A DNA stretch of 55,389 nucleotides from Candidatus Burkholderia verschuerenii (GCF_001189365.1 NZ_LFJJ01000015.1:1-55389), one strand, 5' to 3'. Shown: positions 31,607-40,994, counted from the first letter of the stretch. Translations and numbers: made by a program. The notes: generated by a model not told the origin, from the letters alone.

Positions 31607-32436
31607 ATGAAACCGTTGCTGCGGGTCGTGCTTTTCGTCAATGCCCTGATTTTCCTGGCGTTCGGCGTGCTGTTCGTGCTGACGCCCTGGTCAGGGCTGT
31701 ACGACGCGTTGCAACTGGCTTCGATGCGCGTGGAGCCGGTGTTCGCCGGGCAGTTGTTCGGCATCGCGCTGCTCGGTCTGGCGTGGCTCGCGTTTCACGC
31801 GGCGATCGACGGCGCGCTAACCGCCCGCGCGGCGCGAGTGGCGGGGCATGTGCAGTGGCTGTCGGGCATCGTCGTGATGGTCTGGCTGCTCGGTTTGCAC
31901 ACGCCGCAAGTCGATGGCTTCGGCCAGATGAGCGCGGCGGCCGTCGGCGTCGTGTTGCTGGTGGTCGGGCTCGGCAGCGTGCGCTTGTCGTCGGCGGTGC
32001 GGCGGCGCGAGCGCGCGGAGAAGGCCGGCGCGGCATCGGCGGATCGCGCGGAAAAGCGTGCCGCCAAGACGCGCAAGACTACGCCCGCCGTCGAAACGAG
32101 CACGGTATCGCCGCCGGATTCCGCACTGCGTCCGTCGGCGCGTGCGCCGAATGCGTCGGCGGTCGATCCGGTCACCGGACGCGTCGTCGATTCGACGGCG
32201 CCTATCGTGGCGCACCACGGAATGGACGGCGGCGCGGTCGATCCGTGACGGGCGGCACGCTCGATCCGCTCACGGGCCGCACGTTCGATCCCGTCAGCGG
32301 ACGAGAAATCGATCCGGTGACGGGCAAGCGCATCGAGCCGGTCATCAGCGGGGATATCGATCCGGCGACGGGCCGGCGCATCGATCCGCTGACCGGCCGC
32401 GCCACCGCCGATCCGGCGAGCGGAGCGCCGCGCTGA
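31607..32436 (+). pseudogene. Membrane protein with DPxTGR-repeat tail, frameshifted
   Basis: Four predicted membrane helices fill the first ~130 residues (VVLFVNALIFLAFGVLFVLT; LFGIALLGLAWLAFHAAI; WLSGIVVMVWLLGL; AAAVGVVLLVVGLGSV). A basic linker and a tail of DPxTGR-type repeats follow. The frame breaks at about 32244: CCGTGACG reads as a stop, whereas one more G (CCGGTGACG) continues the repeats to 32436. With that base the ORF is 831 nt, 276 residues. Truncation leaves the membrane part intact, so a shortened protein may be functional. The family is not recognised beyond conserved guaB-guaA neighbourhood. A 1-base sequencing error is possible. Confidence 0.7.
32159..32412 (+). repeat. Coding repeat array of DP(V/L/A)(T/S)GR-type units
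   Basis: Units spaced about 8-10 residues: VDPVTGR, VDPVTGG, LDPLTGR, FDPVSGR, IDPVTGK, (IEPVISG), IDPATGR, IDPLTGR. After the second unit the array continues only across the frameshift, which shows that the two frames were once one. Confidence 0.8.
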
Positions 32437-32565
32437 GCGCGCGCATGCAGGACATACCAGAACGGTCGGCCACTGCGCCGGCCGTCGATTTATCTGCCGT
32501 CGTGGCGCGCCAGCGCGTCGTGTCGGCGCCCACATCATTCGTTCACTTAGCCTTTGGCCGCAGCC

Positions 32566-34149
32566 ATGCACGACAAAATCCTGATCCTCGATTTCGGCTC
32601 CCAAGTCACCCAGCTGATCGCCCGGCGCATCCGCGAGTCGCACGTCTATTCGGAAATTCATCCGTACGACGTCGACGAATCGTTCATCCGCGAATTCGCG
32701 CCGAAGGGCATCATCCTGTCGGGCGGCCCGAACTCGGTCACCGAAGCGAATTCGCCGCGCGCGCCGCAAATCGTCTTCGATCTCGGCGTGCCGGTGCTGG
32801 GCATCTGCTACGGCATGCAGACGATGGCCGAACAGCTCGGCGGCAAGGTCGAACTCGGCAAGCTCCGCGAGTTCGGCTATGCGGAAGTGCAAGCGCTCAA
32901 TCACACGGGCTTTCTGGAAGGCATCGCCGATTTCGCGAACGCGCAGAGCGAACCGATGCTCAAGGTCTGGATGAGCCACGGCGACAAGGTCGCGGACATG
33001 CCGGCCGGCTTCAAGCTGATGGCGTCGACGCCGTCGTGCCCGATCGCCGCAATGGCCGACGACGACCGTCGTTTCTACGGCGTGCAATGGCATCCGGAAG
33101 TCACGCACACGGTGAAGGGCAAGCAGATGCTCGACCGCTTCGTGCTCGAACTGTGCGGCGCGAACGCCGACTGGGAGATGGGCCATTACATCGATGAAGC
33201 CGTCGAGAAGATTCGCGCGCAAGTCGGCAAGGAACACGTGATTCTCGGCCTGTCGGGTGGCGTGGATTCGTCGGTGGTGGCGGCGCTGCTGCATCGCGCG
33301 ATCGGCGATCAGCTGACGTGCGTGTTCGTCGATCACGGTCTGCTGCGTCAGGACGAAGCCACACAGGTGATGTCGACGTTCGCCGATCACCTCGGCGTGA
33401 AGGTCATCCATGTCGACGCGAGCGAAGTGTTCCTGCAAAAGCTCGCCGGCGTGACCGATCCGGAAGCGAAGCGCAAGATCATCGGCGCGGAATTCGTCGA
33501 AGTGTTCCATCAGGAATCGGACAAGCTGACGGACGCGAAGTGGCTCGCGCAGGGCACGATTTATCCGGACGTGATCGAATCGGCGGGCAAGGGAAAGAAG
33601 GGCGCGCACACGATCAAGAGCCACCACAACGTTGGCGGTCTGCCGGAAACGCTGAACCTGAAGCTGCTCGAACCGCTGCGCGAACTCTTCAAGGACGAAG
33701 TGCGCGAACTCGGCGTGAAGCTCGGTCTGCCGCCCGCGATGGTGTATCGCCATCCGTTCCCGGGACCGGGCCTTGGCGTGCGGATTCTCGGCGAAGTGAA
33801 GCGCGAGTTCGCCGATTTGCTGCGTCGCGCGGATGCGATTTTCATCGAGACGCTGCGCAATACCATCGACAAGGAGACGGGCAAGTCGTGGTACGAACTC
33901 ACGAGTCAGGCGTTCGCGGTGTTCCTGCCGGTGAAGAGCGTCGGCGTGATGGGCGACGAGCGCACTTACGAATACGTCGTCGCGCTGCGCGCGGTGCAAA
34001 CGCTCGATTTCATGACCGCGCACTGGGCGCATCTGCCGCATGAATTGCTCGGACATGTGAGCAATCGGATCATCAATGAAGTGCGTGGCGTGAATCGTGT
34101 TGTGTATGACATTTCGGGGAAACCGCCGGCGACGATTGAGTGGGAGTGA
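32566..34149 (+). CDS. guaA: GMP synthase (glutamine-hydrolysing)
   Basis: Converts XMP, ATP and glutamine to GMP. It has 527 residues from the ATG at 32566 ([16 protein letters not shown]). The class I amidotransferase domain has [20 protein letters not shown] (nucleophile Cys near residue 84) and WHPEVTHT. The ATP-pyrophosphatase domain has [15 protein letters not shown], and the C-terminal dimerisation domain ends PPATIEWE. Intact. Its 3' end is a common integration site for genomic islands, and island-like remnants follow. Confidence 0.98.
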   Translation: MHDKILILDFGSQVTQLIARRIRESHVYSEIHPYDVDESFIREFAPKGIILSGGPNSVTEANSPRAPQIVFDLGVPVLGICYGMQTMAEQLGGKVELGKLREFGYAEVQALNHTGFLEGIADFANAQSEPMLKVWMSHGDKVADMPAGFKLMASTPSCPIAAMADDDRRFYGVQWHPEVTHTVKGKQMLDRFVLELCGANADWEMGHYIDEAVEKIRAQVGKEHVILGLSGGVDSSVVAALLHRAIGDQLTCVFVDHGLLRQDEATQVMSTFADHLGVKVIHVDASEVFLQKLAGVTDPEAKRKIIGAEFVEVFHQESDKLTDAKWLAQGTIYPDVIESAGKGKKGAHTIKSHHNVGGLPETLNLKLLEPLRELFKDEVRELGVKLGLPPAMVYRHPFPGPGLGVRILGEVKREFADLLRRADAIFIETLRNTIDKETGKSWYELTSQAFAVFLPVKSVGVMGDERTYEYVVALRAVQTLDFMTAHWAHLPHELLGHVSNRIINEVRGVNRVVYDISGKPPATIEWE

Positions 34150-34177
34150 TTTCGCCGCATTAAGTATAGGAAATTGT

Positions 34178-34219
34178 CGCAGCGTGTTGGTTTCATGCCG
34201 ACTACGCTGCGGCATTTTT
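34178..34219 (+). terminator. guaA terminator
   Basis: CGCAGCGT (34178-34185) pairs with ACGCTGCG (34204-34211), with an inner TTGG/CCGA stem, then GCATTTTTC. It lies 7 bp from the truncated toxin end. Confidence 0.75.
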
Positions 34220-34225
34220 CTGGGA

Positions 34226-34567
34226 CTAACGCTTAGTAGTAGAAACGGTTAGCAAGGCCGCGCCCAGCTTGATACCTTGAGCGCGGACATCGACTGCAAG
34301 CCTCGCAAGTACCATCACCGGCACGGGATCTGGCATGTTGCGCCTGACGGCACTTGTGGCTTCCTGGTGAGCAACGGCACCTGCAGCGAGTGCGTAATAC
34401 CCGACCACGCGCTGATCCGCATCCTCTACGACGAACGTCCTGCTGGCTCCGTTGAGGTGATTCGTCAAGGCGCGTCGTCTTAGCCAATCGTCCAAGGATG
34501 GTTCGCCACAAGTAAACTCATCGAGTAAATGTGTTGCAGTGAGTGACGTCGGTGCTGAAAGCTGCAT
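34226..34567 (-). pseudogene. GNAT-family toxin (TacT-like), C-terminally truncated
   Basis: Begins MQLSAPTSLTATHLLDEFTC at 34567 and keeps the GNAT core strand-helix: SRTFVVEDADQRVVGYYALA, VPVMVLARLAVDVRAQGIKL and G-A-A-L-L, the acetyl-CoA pyrophosphate loop. It then ends after eight unrelated residues. Family members are about 160-170 residues and need a C-terminal FYxxxGF segment with a catalytic Tyr; this one has 113 and lacks it. TacT-type toxins acetylate aminoacyl-tRNA. It starts 2 nt after the antitoxin stop. The break abuts the guaA terminator, consistent with a deletion at an island edge. Confidence 0.75.
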
Positions 34568-34569
34568 AG

Positions 34570-34842
34570 TTACGCTTTGCCTGTACTCCACGGAGCTTTA
34601 ATCGCCATGAGGCGCTCAAGGCCAGGGTTACTTTCTTGTGGTGCATCGAGCAAAGCAGTGAACTGCTGGAACTTGTTCTCGTCCAGCGCAAAAAAGACTT
34701 GATCCAGCACGATTGCTTTTGCACGCTCGCAGGCGACTTCCAGCATAAAGTCCGAACGATTCTTGCCAAGCAGCCGAGCAGCGTGGTCAATCAAGTCGCG
34801 CTGTTCGGGCAGCGCCTGCAAGTTGATAGAAGCGTCACGCAT
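34570..34842 (-). CDS. DUF1778 antitoxin (TacA-like, ribbon-helix-helix)
   Basis: A 90-residue protein from the ATG at 34842, preceded by AAAGGAGG. RDASINLQALPEQRDLIDHA then ARLLGKNRSDFMLEVACERA is the DUF1778 ribbon-helix-helix core, and the C-terminal part (VFFALDENKFQQFTALLDAP) is the toxin-wrapping segment. In this family the antitoxin binds its own promoter and neutralises a GNAT toxin. It is intact although its toxin is truncated, and a palindromic promoter lies upstream. Confidence 0.88.
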   Translation of the reverse strand: MRDASINLQALPEQRDLIDHAARLLGKNRSDFMLEVACERAKAIVLDQVFFALDENKFQQFTALLDAPQESNPGLERLMAIKAPWSTGKA

Positions 34843-34876
34843 GGCATCCTCCTTTGTTGTAAAGACACAGCTACAC

Positions 34877-34907
34877 ATTTTATGTCTGCGTGTAGTATTG
34901 TCAATAC
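34877..34907 (-). promoter_or_regulatory. Promoter and palindromic operator of the toxin-antitoxin unit
   Basis: On the minus strand TTGACA (34904-34899), a 16-nt spacer and TAAAAT (34882-34877) precede the antitoxin. GTATTGTCAATAC (34895-34907), a perfect palindrome around one T, covers the -35, and flanking CTGCGT/ACGCAG adds an outer repeat. This fits RHH autorepression (inference). Confidence 0.65.
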
Positions 34908-35028
34908 GCAGCCTGAGGGGGCGGACAGCGCGACATATCGTGTCGGGTCGGGTGCGCTACAGTATTCAGCCATTGCGCAAGTCATTGAGCAATTGGGTCC
35001 CAACCGCTTCTTCAGCGATAGCCAAGCC

Positions 35029-35253
35029 TCATCGCTCCATAGTGATGCTCAGCGCAGCATCCCAGGACGCGCCCACCGGTTTGCCAATCAACTCGTGCCG
35101 TTCCGGTGATGCCAATGCGACTGCAGCGTCGTAATCGGCGGAGCTGAATCGCCAGGGACTGGCATTCCAGATGCGCATGATCAGGTTGTCACCGGCATCT
35201 ATGTTGAGCGAGAAGTGGCGGGCGGGATTCAAAGCAAATGCAGCGCACGCCAT
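35029..35253 (-). CDS. Hypothetical 74-residue protein, possibly a remnant
   Basis: Encodes MACAAFALNPARHFSLNIDA then LIMRIWNASPWRFSSADYDA with ASPERHELIGKPVGASWDAA. The composition is protein-like (mixed hydrophobic and charged, no low complexity), but no family is recognised and no good ribosome-binding site precedes the ATG. It ends abruptly at TGA after MER. It lies in the disordered stretch behind guaA, so it may be a leftover of a larger accessory gene. Expression is uncertain. Confidence 0.4.
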   Translation of the reverse strand: MACAAFALNPARHFSLNIDAGDNLIMRIWNASPWRFSSADYDAAVALASPERHELIGKPVGASWDAALSITMER

Positions 35254-35273
35254 CCGTCAACTTGCGTGACGAT

Positions 35274-35849
35274 ATGTGTATCACTACAGCACCGCATTCA
35301 GACATATTGCGTCCGAACACATCGCTCTTCTTCGCCCTCTACCCCGACGAAGCCACCGCCCTTCGTCTCACCGATCTGGCCGCGCGGCTTCGCGTCGAAC
35401 ACGCACTGAAGGCGAGGGCGATTCCATCCGATCGCCTGCACGTCACGCTGCATCACCTCGGCGCGTTCGATGGCCGGCCGGCCGATATCGTCGAGCACGC
35501 GCGACGCGTCGCATCGACCATCCGGCTGCCTGCCGTCGACATCACGCTCGACCACATCGAAAGCTTCTCGGGCGGACGCGGCAAACATCCGCTCGTCCTC
35601 GCGGGAAACGCAAGCGAATCGCTTGTCGAACTCGAGCAGACGCTCGGAAAAGCGCTCGACGCAGCGCGCATCGACAGCAAACGCCATCCGCATTTCACCC
35701 CGCACGTCACGCTGCTTTACGACGAACGCCGCATCGCCCGGCAAACGGTGCAACCCGTGACATGGACCGCGACCGAATTCGCGCTCGTGCGCAGTTTTCT
35801 CGGCCAATCGCGGTATGAAATCGTCGTGCGCTGGCCGCTCGGCGCGTGA
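35274..35849 (+). CDS. thpR: RNA 2',3'-cyclic phosphodiesterase (2'-5' RNA ligase family)
   Basis: A 2H-phosphoesterase of about 191 residues. The two catalytic HxT motifs are RLHVTLH (residues 56-58) and PHVTLLY (144-146), in the usual symmetrical lobes. LFFALYPDEATALRLTDLAA is the typical N-terminus. The start is uncertain: ATG 35274 is used, ATG 35238 is an alternative, and neither has a strong Shine-Dalgarno. It opens RNA 2',3'-cyclic phosphates; the cellular role is unclear. Confidence 0.88.
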   Translation: MCITTAPHSDILRPNTSLFFALYPDEATALRLTDLAARLRVEHALKARAIPSDRLHVTLHHLGAFDGRPADIVEHARRVASTIRLPAVDITLDHIESFSGGRGKHPLVLAGNASESLVELEQTLGKALDAARIDSKRHPHFTPHVTLLYDERRIARQTVQPVTWTATEFALVRSFLGQSRYEIVVRWPLGA

Positions 35850-35903
35850 ATTGAACGAAACTACCCGTACAGGAGGGTTTCGCGGATTTTTCTAACGGGT
35901 TAT

Positions 35904-35935
35904 GGTTCGTCTATCGGAATGAATCGATACGAACC
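35904..35935. promoter_or_regulatory. Inverted repeat immediately upstream of ddpX
   Basis: GGTTCGTCTATCG (35904-35916) and CGATACGAACC (35925-35935) are inverted with one extra base in the left arm. It ends 6 nt before the ddpX start, where it could be an operator or an mRNA hairpin occluding the ribosome site. Confidence 0.5.
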
Positions 35936-35941
35936 GCTTAC

Positions 35942-36505
35942 ATGACCCAATCCCCGCTGCTGCACATCACGCCCGACACGCATCACGTCCAGATCGATCT
36001 CGTCTACGCGACCGATCGCAATCTCACCGGCAAGCCCATCTACAAAGCCGCGCATTGTCTGCTGCTCGCACCGGCCGAAGCCGCGTTGCGCCGCGCGGTC
36101 GGCATCGCGCAGAGCTTCGGCATGTCGATCAAGATTTTCGATGCCTATCGTCCGCCGCAAGCGCAGCAAAAACTGTGGGACTTTCTGCCCGATCCGACCT
36201 TCGTCGCGCCGCTCGATCGCGGCTCGAATCACAGTCGCGGCACCGCGCTCGATCTCACGCTCGTCGATGCAGACGGCCACGAACTCGACATGGGCACCGG
36301 TTTCGACGCGATGGTCCCCGAGTCCGAACATTTTCATGCGGGATTGCCGGAGCATGTCCAGCGCAATCGCACGCTGCTGTTGGGCGTGATGCACGGCGCG
36401 GGCTTCACGCATATCAAGAGCGAGTGGTGGCATTACGAATTGCCAGGCTCGCGCGAACTTGCTTTGATCGACAACGACGAAAGCGGCCCGCTGCGGCTGA
36501 TGTAA
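35942..36505 (+). CDS. ddpX: D-alanyl-D-alanine dipeptidase (VanX/DdpX)
   Basis: A zinc dipeptidase that splits D-Ala-D-Ala. It has 187 residues. The VanX metal motif SxHxxGxAxD is SNHSRGTALD (H97, D104), and the catalytic EWWHYE carries E161 and H164. KIFDAYRPPQAQQKLWDFLP is the conserved substrate-side block. No signal peptide, so cytoplasmic. It precedes ddpABCDF with a 25-nt gap, so imported dipeptide would be hydrolysed to D-Ala. Intact, unlike its transporter. Confidence 0.95.
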   Translation: MTQSPLLHITPDTHHVQIDLVYATDRNLTGKPIYKAAHCLLLAPAEAALRRAVGIAQSFGMSIKIFDAYRPPQAQQKLWDFLPDPTFVAPLDRGSNHSRGTALDLTLVDADGHELDMGTGFDAMVPESEHFHAGLPEHVQRNRTLLLGVMHGAGFTHIKSEWWHYELPGSRELALIDNDESGPLRLM

Positions 36506-36530
36506 TCCGACTTCACGAGGACGAAATCAC

Positions 36531-38119
36531 ATGAAAAAAGCATGGGCAGCGGTCCTGTTCGCAGCGGCGCTGGGTTTGACCGGTATGCAGACGACGCACG
36601 CGGCAACGCCGAAGGACATGTTCGTGATGGCGACGCTGCTCGACGAATTCACTTCGCTCGATCCGGGCGAAATCTACGAACTCGTGCCGGAAGAGTACGT
36701 CGCGAATACCTACGACCGGCTGATTCGCGTCGATCTGAAAGATCCTTCGAAATTCAACGGCGATGTCGCGCAGTCGTGGACCGTGAGCCCGGACGGTCTC
36801 ACGTTCACCTTTAAGCTTCGCCCGGGCCTCAAGTTCCATTCGGGCAATCCGCTGACGGCCGATGACGTCGCGTGGTCCATTCAACGCACGGCGCTGCTGG
36901 ACAAAGGCGCGGCCGCGGTGCTCGCGGGCATCGGGCTGACCAAGGCCAACGCGATGCAGAACGTGAAGAAGATCGACGACACCACGGTCTCCATCATGAC
37001 GGATCAGCGTTACGCGCCGACGTTCGTGCTGAACGTGCTCGGCTCGTGGCCGGCGTCGGTGGTGGATCGCAAGCTCGTCGAATCGCACGCGAAGGGCAGC
37101 GACTACGGCAACGAATGGCTCAAGACCAATGAAGCCGGCTCGGGCGCGTACAAGCTCGTCAAATGGACGGCGAACGACAGCATCGTGTTGCAGCGCTTCG
37201 ACGGTTATCGCATTCCGCTCGCGATGAAGCGCATCGTACTGCGTCACGTGACCGAAGCCGCGAGCCAGCGTCTGATGATCGAAAACGGCGATATCGACGT
37301 GGCGCGCGATCTCAGCCCCGACGATCTCGACACGCTCTCGAAAGCGGGCAAGATCAACGCGACCGCCGTGCCGCAGGCGACGCTGATGTATCTCGGTCTG
37401 AACAACAAGAACCCGAATCTCGCCAAGCCCGAAGTCTGGGAAGCGATGAAGTGGCTGATCGATTATCAGGGCATCCAGAAGAACGTGATCCGCACGACGT
37501 ACAAGGTGCATCAGGCGTTCTTGCCCGAGGGCTTTCTCGGCGCGGACAACGAGAATCCGTACACCAGGATGTCGCGAAGGCGAAGGCGCTGCTCGCAAAA
37601 GCGGGTCTCGCAAACGGCTTCACCGTGAAGATGGACGTGCGCAACGACTATCCGTATAGCGAGATCGCGCAGGCGGTGCAGGCCAATTTCGCGCTCGCCA
37701 ATATCAAGGTGCAACTCATGCCGAACGACAACAAGCAGACGCTCGGACGCTATCGCGCACGCGCGCACGATATCTACATCGGCGAATGGTCGGCGGACTA
37801 TATCGATCCGCACAGCAATGCGCAGGGATTCGTCTGGAACCCGGACAACTCGGATGCATCGAGCTACAAGATGCTGGCGTGGCGCAACGCGTGGGACATT
37901 CCCGGTCTCAAGAAGGAAACCAACGCCGCGCTCGCCGAAAGCGATACGAAAAAGCGCGCGCAACTGTATCTGTCGATGCAGAAGGAAGTGCTCGCGAAAT
38001 CGCCGTTCGTGATCATGTTCCAGAAAGTGTCGCAAGTGGCGGCGCGGCCGGGCGTGACGGGTCTCGAAGTCGGGCCGATCAACGATCTCGTGTCATATCG
38101 GAACATCAAGAAGCAGTGA
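36531..38119 (+). pseudogene. ddpA: D,D-dipeptide ABC transporter substrate-binding protein, frameshifted
   Basis: SBP family 5 (DdpA/DppA-like). The signal peptide is AAVLFAALGLTGMQTTHA, and the mature protein begins ATPKDMFVMATLLDEF. The frame runs to GADNENPYT and then shifts at about 37564: TACACCAGGATG has one C too few (TACACCCAGGATG gives YTQDVAKAKALLAKAGL). The rest to SYRNIKKQ at 38119 is intact in the other frame. With one base restored the ORF is 1590 nt, 529 residues, the family size. As read, the protein loses its C-terminal third. The lesion is in a short C run, so a sequencing error is possible. Confidence 0.85.
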
Positions 38120-39186
38120 GCGCCTTCACGATCCTCGCGGACCGCGTGCGCGCCGCGAACGCGCATCGCGGCGGCGTGCGTGTGGCGTTCGCGCTGCTGC
38201 GCTGGATCGCGATGCTCGTGATCACCTTCACGGGGCTGCTGGCGATCACGTTTTTTATCGGCCGCAAGATTCCGATCGATCCGGTGCTGGCGATTCTCGG
38301 CGATCGCGCGTCGGCGGCGGCGTACGCGGCGGCGCGCCTGCAGCTCGGGCTGGACAAGCCGCTCATCGACCAGTTCGCGATCTACGCGCGCGACGTGCTG
38401 CACGGTCATCTCGGCGTATCGCTGCTGACGGCCAATCCTGTCATCGACGATATCAAGCGCGTGTTTCCCGCCACGCTCGAACTCGCCACGCTGTCGACCT
38501 TTCTGGGCATCGCGATCGGTGTGCCGCTGGGCGTCGCGGCGGCCGTGAAGCACGATCGCGCGGTCGATCACATCGCGCGCGTGATCGGGCTGGCGGGCAG
38601 TTCGGTGCCGGTGTTCTGGCTCGCGCTGATGGGTCTGCTGCTGTTCTACGCGCGTCTGCATTGGGTATCGGGACCGGGGCGCATCGATCCGATGTACGAC
38701 GGCATGGTCGATACGCGCACCGGCAGCTTACTGATCGATTCGGCGCTGGCGGGCGAGTGGGACGTGTTCAGAAACGCGTTCTTGCATATCGCGCTGCCGG
38801 CGAGCGTGCTGGCGTTCTATTCGATCGCGTATCTGTCGCGGATGACGCGTTCGTTCATGCTCGAACAACTCAGTCAGGAATACGTGACGACCGCGCGCGC
38901 CAAAGGTTTGACCGAGCCGCGCGTGATCTGGCGGCACGCGTTCGGCAATATCGCGGTGCCGCTGCTGACGGTGATCGCGCTCGCGTACAGCTATCTGCTC
39001 GAAGGCTCGGTGCTGACGGAGATCGTGTTCGCGTGGCCGGGCATCGGCTCGTATCTGACGGGCGCGCTGCTCAACGCCGACATGAACGCCGTGCTCGGCT
39101 CGACGCTCGTGATCGGCGCGACCTTCATCGCGCTCAATTTGCTGACGGATGCGCTGTATCGCGTGTTCGATCCGCGCGCACGCTGA
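38116..39186 (+). CDS. ddpB: D,D-dipeptide ABC transporter permease 1
   Basis: A DppB-type permease of 356 residues. The GTG at 38116 overlaps the ddpA stop (GTGA), which selects the start: MSAFTILADRVRAA. About six membrane helices; IAMLVITFTGLLAITFFIGR is the first. The coupling (EAA-like) loop is EYVTTARAKGLTEPRVIWRH, followed by AFGNIAVPLLTV. Translational coupling to ddpA means the ddpA frameshift could also lower its expression. It is 18 nt from ddpC. Confidence 0.92.
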   Translation: MSAFTILADRVRAANAHRGGVRVAFALLRWIAMLVITFTGLLAITFFIGRKIPIDPVLAILGDRASAAAYAAARLQLGLDKPLIDQFAIYARDVLHGHLGVSLLTANPVIDDIKRVFPATLELATLSTFLGIAIGVPLGVAAAVKHDRAVDHIARVIGLAGSSVPVFWLALMGLLLFYARLHWVSGPGRIDPMYDGMVDTRTGSLLIDSALAGEWDVFRNAFLHIALPASVLAFYSIAYLSRMTRSFMLEQLSQEYVTTARAKGLTEPRVIWRHAFGNIAVPLLTVIALAYSYLLEGSVLTEIVFAWPGIGSYLTGALLNADMNAVLGSTLVIGATFIALNLLTDALYRVFDPRAR

Positions 39187-39204
39187 CATGGAGACCGCTT
39201 ACGC

Positions 39205-40131
39205 ATGCCATTGCCTGTCGAGAGCGCGCCGATGAAACCATCGTCCACGAACTGGCGCGCCTGGCTTTTGACCGATACGCCCGCGTCGCCGCGTCAGGCC
39301 GCGTTCGGGCGCGCGTATCAGCGCTGGCGACGGTTTTCGTCGAATCCGCTGAGCATGCTCGGGCTGGCAATTTTGCTGCTGCTGGTCGTGGTGGCGTTGA
39401 TCGGGCCGTCGGTCGTATCGGACGATCCGTTCCGGCAAGTGCTGGCCGAACGTCTGACGCCGCCGGGCGCCGCGCACTGGTTCGGCACCGATCAGCTCGG
39501 ACGCGACATCCTGTCGAGGCTCGTGCACGGCTCGCGCCTGACCTTGAGCATCGCGATGCTGGTGGTGGTGCTGGTCGTGCCGCTTGGCCTGCTGATCGGC
39601 ACGGTCGCGGGCTATTGCGGCGGTTTCGTCGATACGGTCCTCATGCGGATCACCGACATCGCGCTCGCGTTTCCGAAGATCGTGCTCGCGCTCGCGTTCG
39701 CGGCGGCGCTCGGGCCGGGCGTGCTCAACGCGGTGATCGCGCTGTCGATCACCGCGTGGCCGCCGTATGCGCGGCTGGCGCGCGCCGAATCGCTGCGGCT
39801 GGCCAACGCGGACTATATCCACGCGGCGCGGCTGGCGGGCGCATCGCATACGCGGATCTTGCTGCGCTATATCGTGCCGCTGTGTTCGTCGTCCGTGATC
39901 GTGCGCGCGACGCTCGATATGGCGGGCATCATCTTCGCGGTCGCCGGTCTCGGTTTTCTGGGGCTGGGCGCGCAGCCGCCGAGCCCGGAGTGGGGCTACA
40001 TGGTCGCGTCGGGCCGCAACGTGCTGCTCGACGCATGGTGGGTCGCGACCATTCCGGGCCTGGCGATTCTCGCGTTCAACCTGCTCGGCGACGGTCTGCG
40101 CGACGTCTTCGATCCGCGTCACGGAGGCTGA
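39205..40131 (+). CDS. ddpC: D,D-dipeptide ABC transporter permease 2
   Basis: A DppC-type permease of 308 residues, or 299 from the inner ATG at 39232 (MKPSSTNWRAWLL). The N-terminal DppC segment RRFSSNPLSMLGLAILLLLV precedes a periplasmic loop with GTDQLGRDILSRLVHGSRLT, the family signature. The EAA loop is DYIHAARLAGASHTRILLRY. It ends GLRDVFDPRHGG. One base separates its stop from the next start codon. No lesion. Confidence 0.93.
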   Translation: MPLPVESAPMKPSSTNWRAWLLTDTPASPRQAAFGRAYQRWRRFSSNPLSMLGLAILLLLVVVALIGPSVVSDDPFRQVLAERLTPPGAAHWFGTDQLGRDILSRLVHGSRLTLSIAMLVVVLVVPLGLLIGTVAGYCGGFVDTVLMRITDIALAFPKIVLALAFAAALGPGVLNAVIALSITAWPPYARLARAESLRLANADYIHAARLAGASHTRILLRYIVPLCSSSVIVRATLDMAGIIFAVAGLGFLGLGAQPPSPEWGYMVASGRNVLLDAWWVATIPGLAILAFNLLGDGLRDVFDPRHGG

Positions 40132-40132
40132 G

Positions 40133-40994
40133 ATGTCCGACGTCCTGGCCGAAATCGATGGTTTGCAGGTCGCCTTCGCGGGTCACGACGGCGAACTCGC
40201 GCCCGCCGTTCGCGGTGTGTCGCTGACGGTGCGGCGCGGCGAGCGGCTGGGTATCGTCGGGGAATCGGGATCGGGCAAATCGCTGACGGGGCGCGCGCTG
40301 CTCGGACTGCTGCCGCCCGAGGCGAAATGGTCCGCGAATGCGCTGCGCTTCGACGGCCGCGATCTGCTCGCAATGCGCCCGAAAGAGCGCCGCACACTCT
40401 GCGGCACGCAGATGAGCATGATCCTGCAGGACCCGAAATACTCGCTCAATCCGGTGATGACCGTCGCGCAGCAAATGCGCGAAACCTTCGCGCGGCAGGG
40501 CGAACGGCTCAGCGCGAAGGCGATGCGCGAACGCATCGTGGAGGCGCTGGCCGCCGTGCATATCCGCGATCCGCAGCGCGTCGCGGATGCCTATCCGCAC
40601 GAACTGTCGGGCGGCATGGGCCAGCGCGTGATGATCGCGATGATGGTGTTCGCGGGCCCGCCGTCTGTTGATCGCCGACGAGCCGATCAGCGCGCTCGAC
40701 GTCCTGGTGTCGATGCAGGTGCTCGCCGTGCTCGATGAAATGATCGCGCGCCACGACACGGGCCTCGTCTTCATCAGCCACGATCTGCCGCTGGTGATGT
40801 CCTTCTGCGACCGCGTCGCGGTGATGTACGGCGGACGTATCGTCGAGATCTGCGCCGCGCGCGATCTCGCGCAGGCGCGTCATCCGTACACGCGCGGCTT
40901 GCTGGCCGCCAATCCGCCGCTGACCGATCCGCCCGACGAATTGCCGACTTTGCGGCGCGATCCGGCATGGCTCACCGAGTCGTTCGAGTCATGA
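40133..40994 (+). pseudogene. ddpD: D,D-dipeptide ABC transporter ATPase 1, frameshifted
   Basis: An oligopeptide-type ATPase. Walker A GESGSGKSLTG lies near residue 43, the Q-loop is MILQDPKYSLNP and the signature is ELSGGMGQRV. The frame then shifts at about 40661, where GGCCCGCCGTCTG has one C too many (GGCCCGCGTCTG gives GPRLLIADEP, the Walker B). The other frame carries IADEPISALDV, the H-loop FISHDL and the C-terminus to 40994. Without the extra base the ORF is 861 nt, 286 residues. As read, the product lacks Walker B and the H-loop and cannot hydrolyse ATP. Confidence 0.87.

Noticed and set aside
34150..34225. tRNA or att site behind guaA
   Set aside because: The hairpin here is an ordinary terminator with a T run, no cloverleaf forms, and the guaA 3' end is not repeated elsewhere in the window.
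36531..40994. Programmed ribosomal frameshifting in ddpA and ddpD
   Set aside because: The two shifts go in opposite directions, sit at unrelated points of their domains and lack a slippery heptamer or stimulatory hairpin; plain indels explain them.
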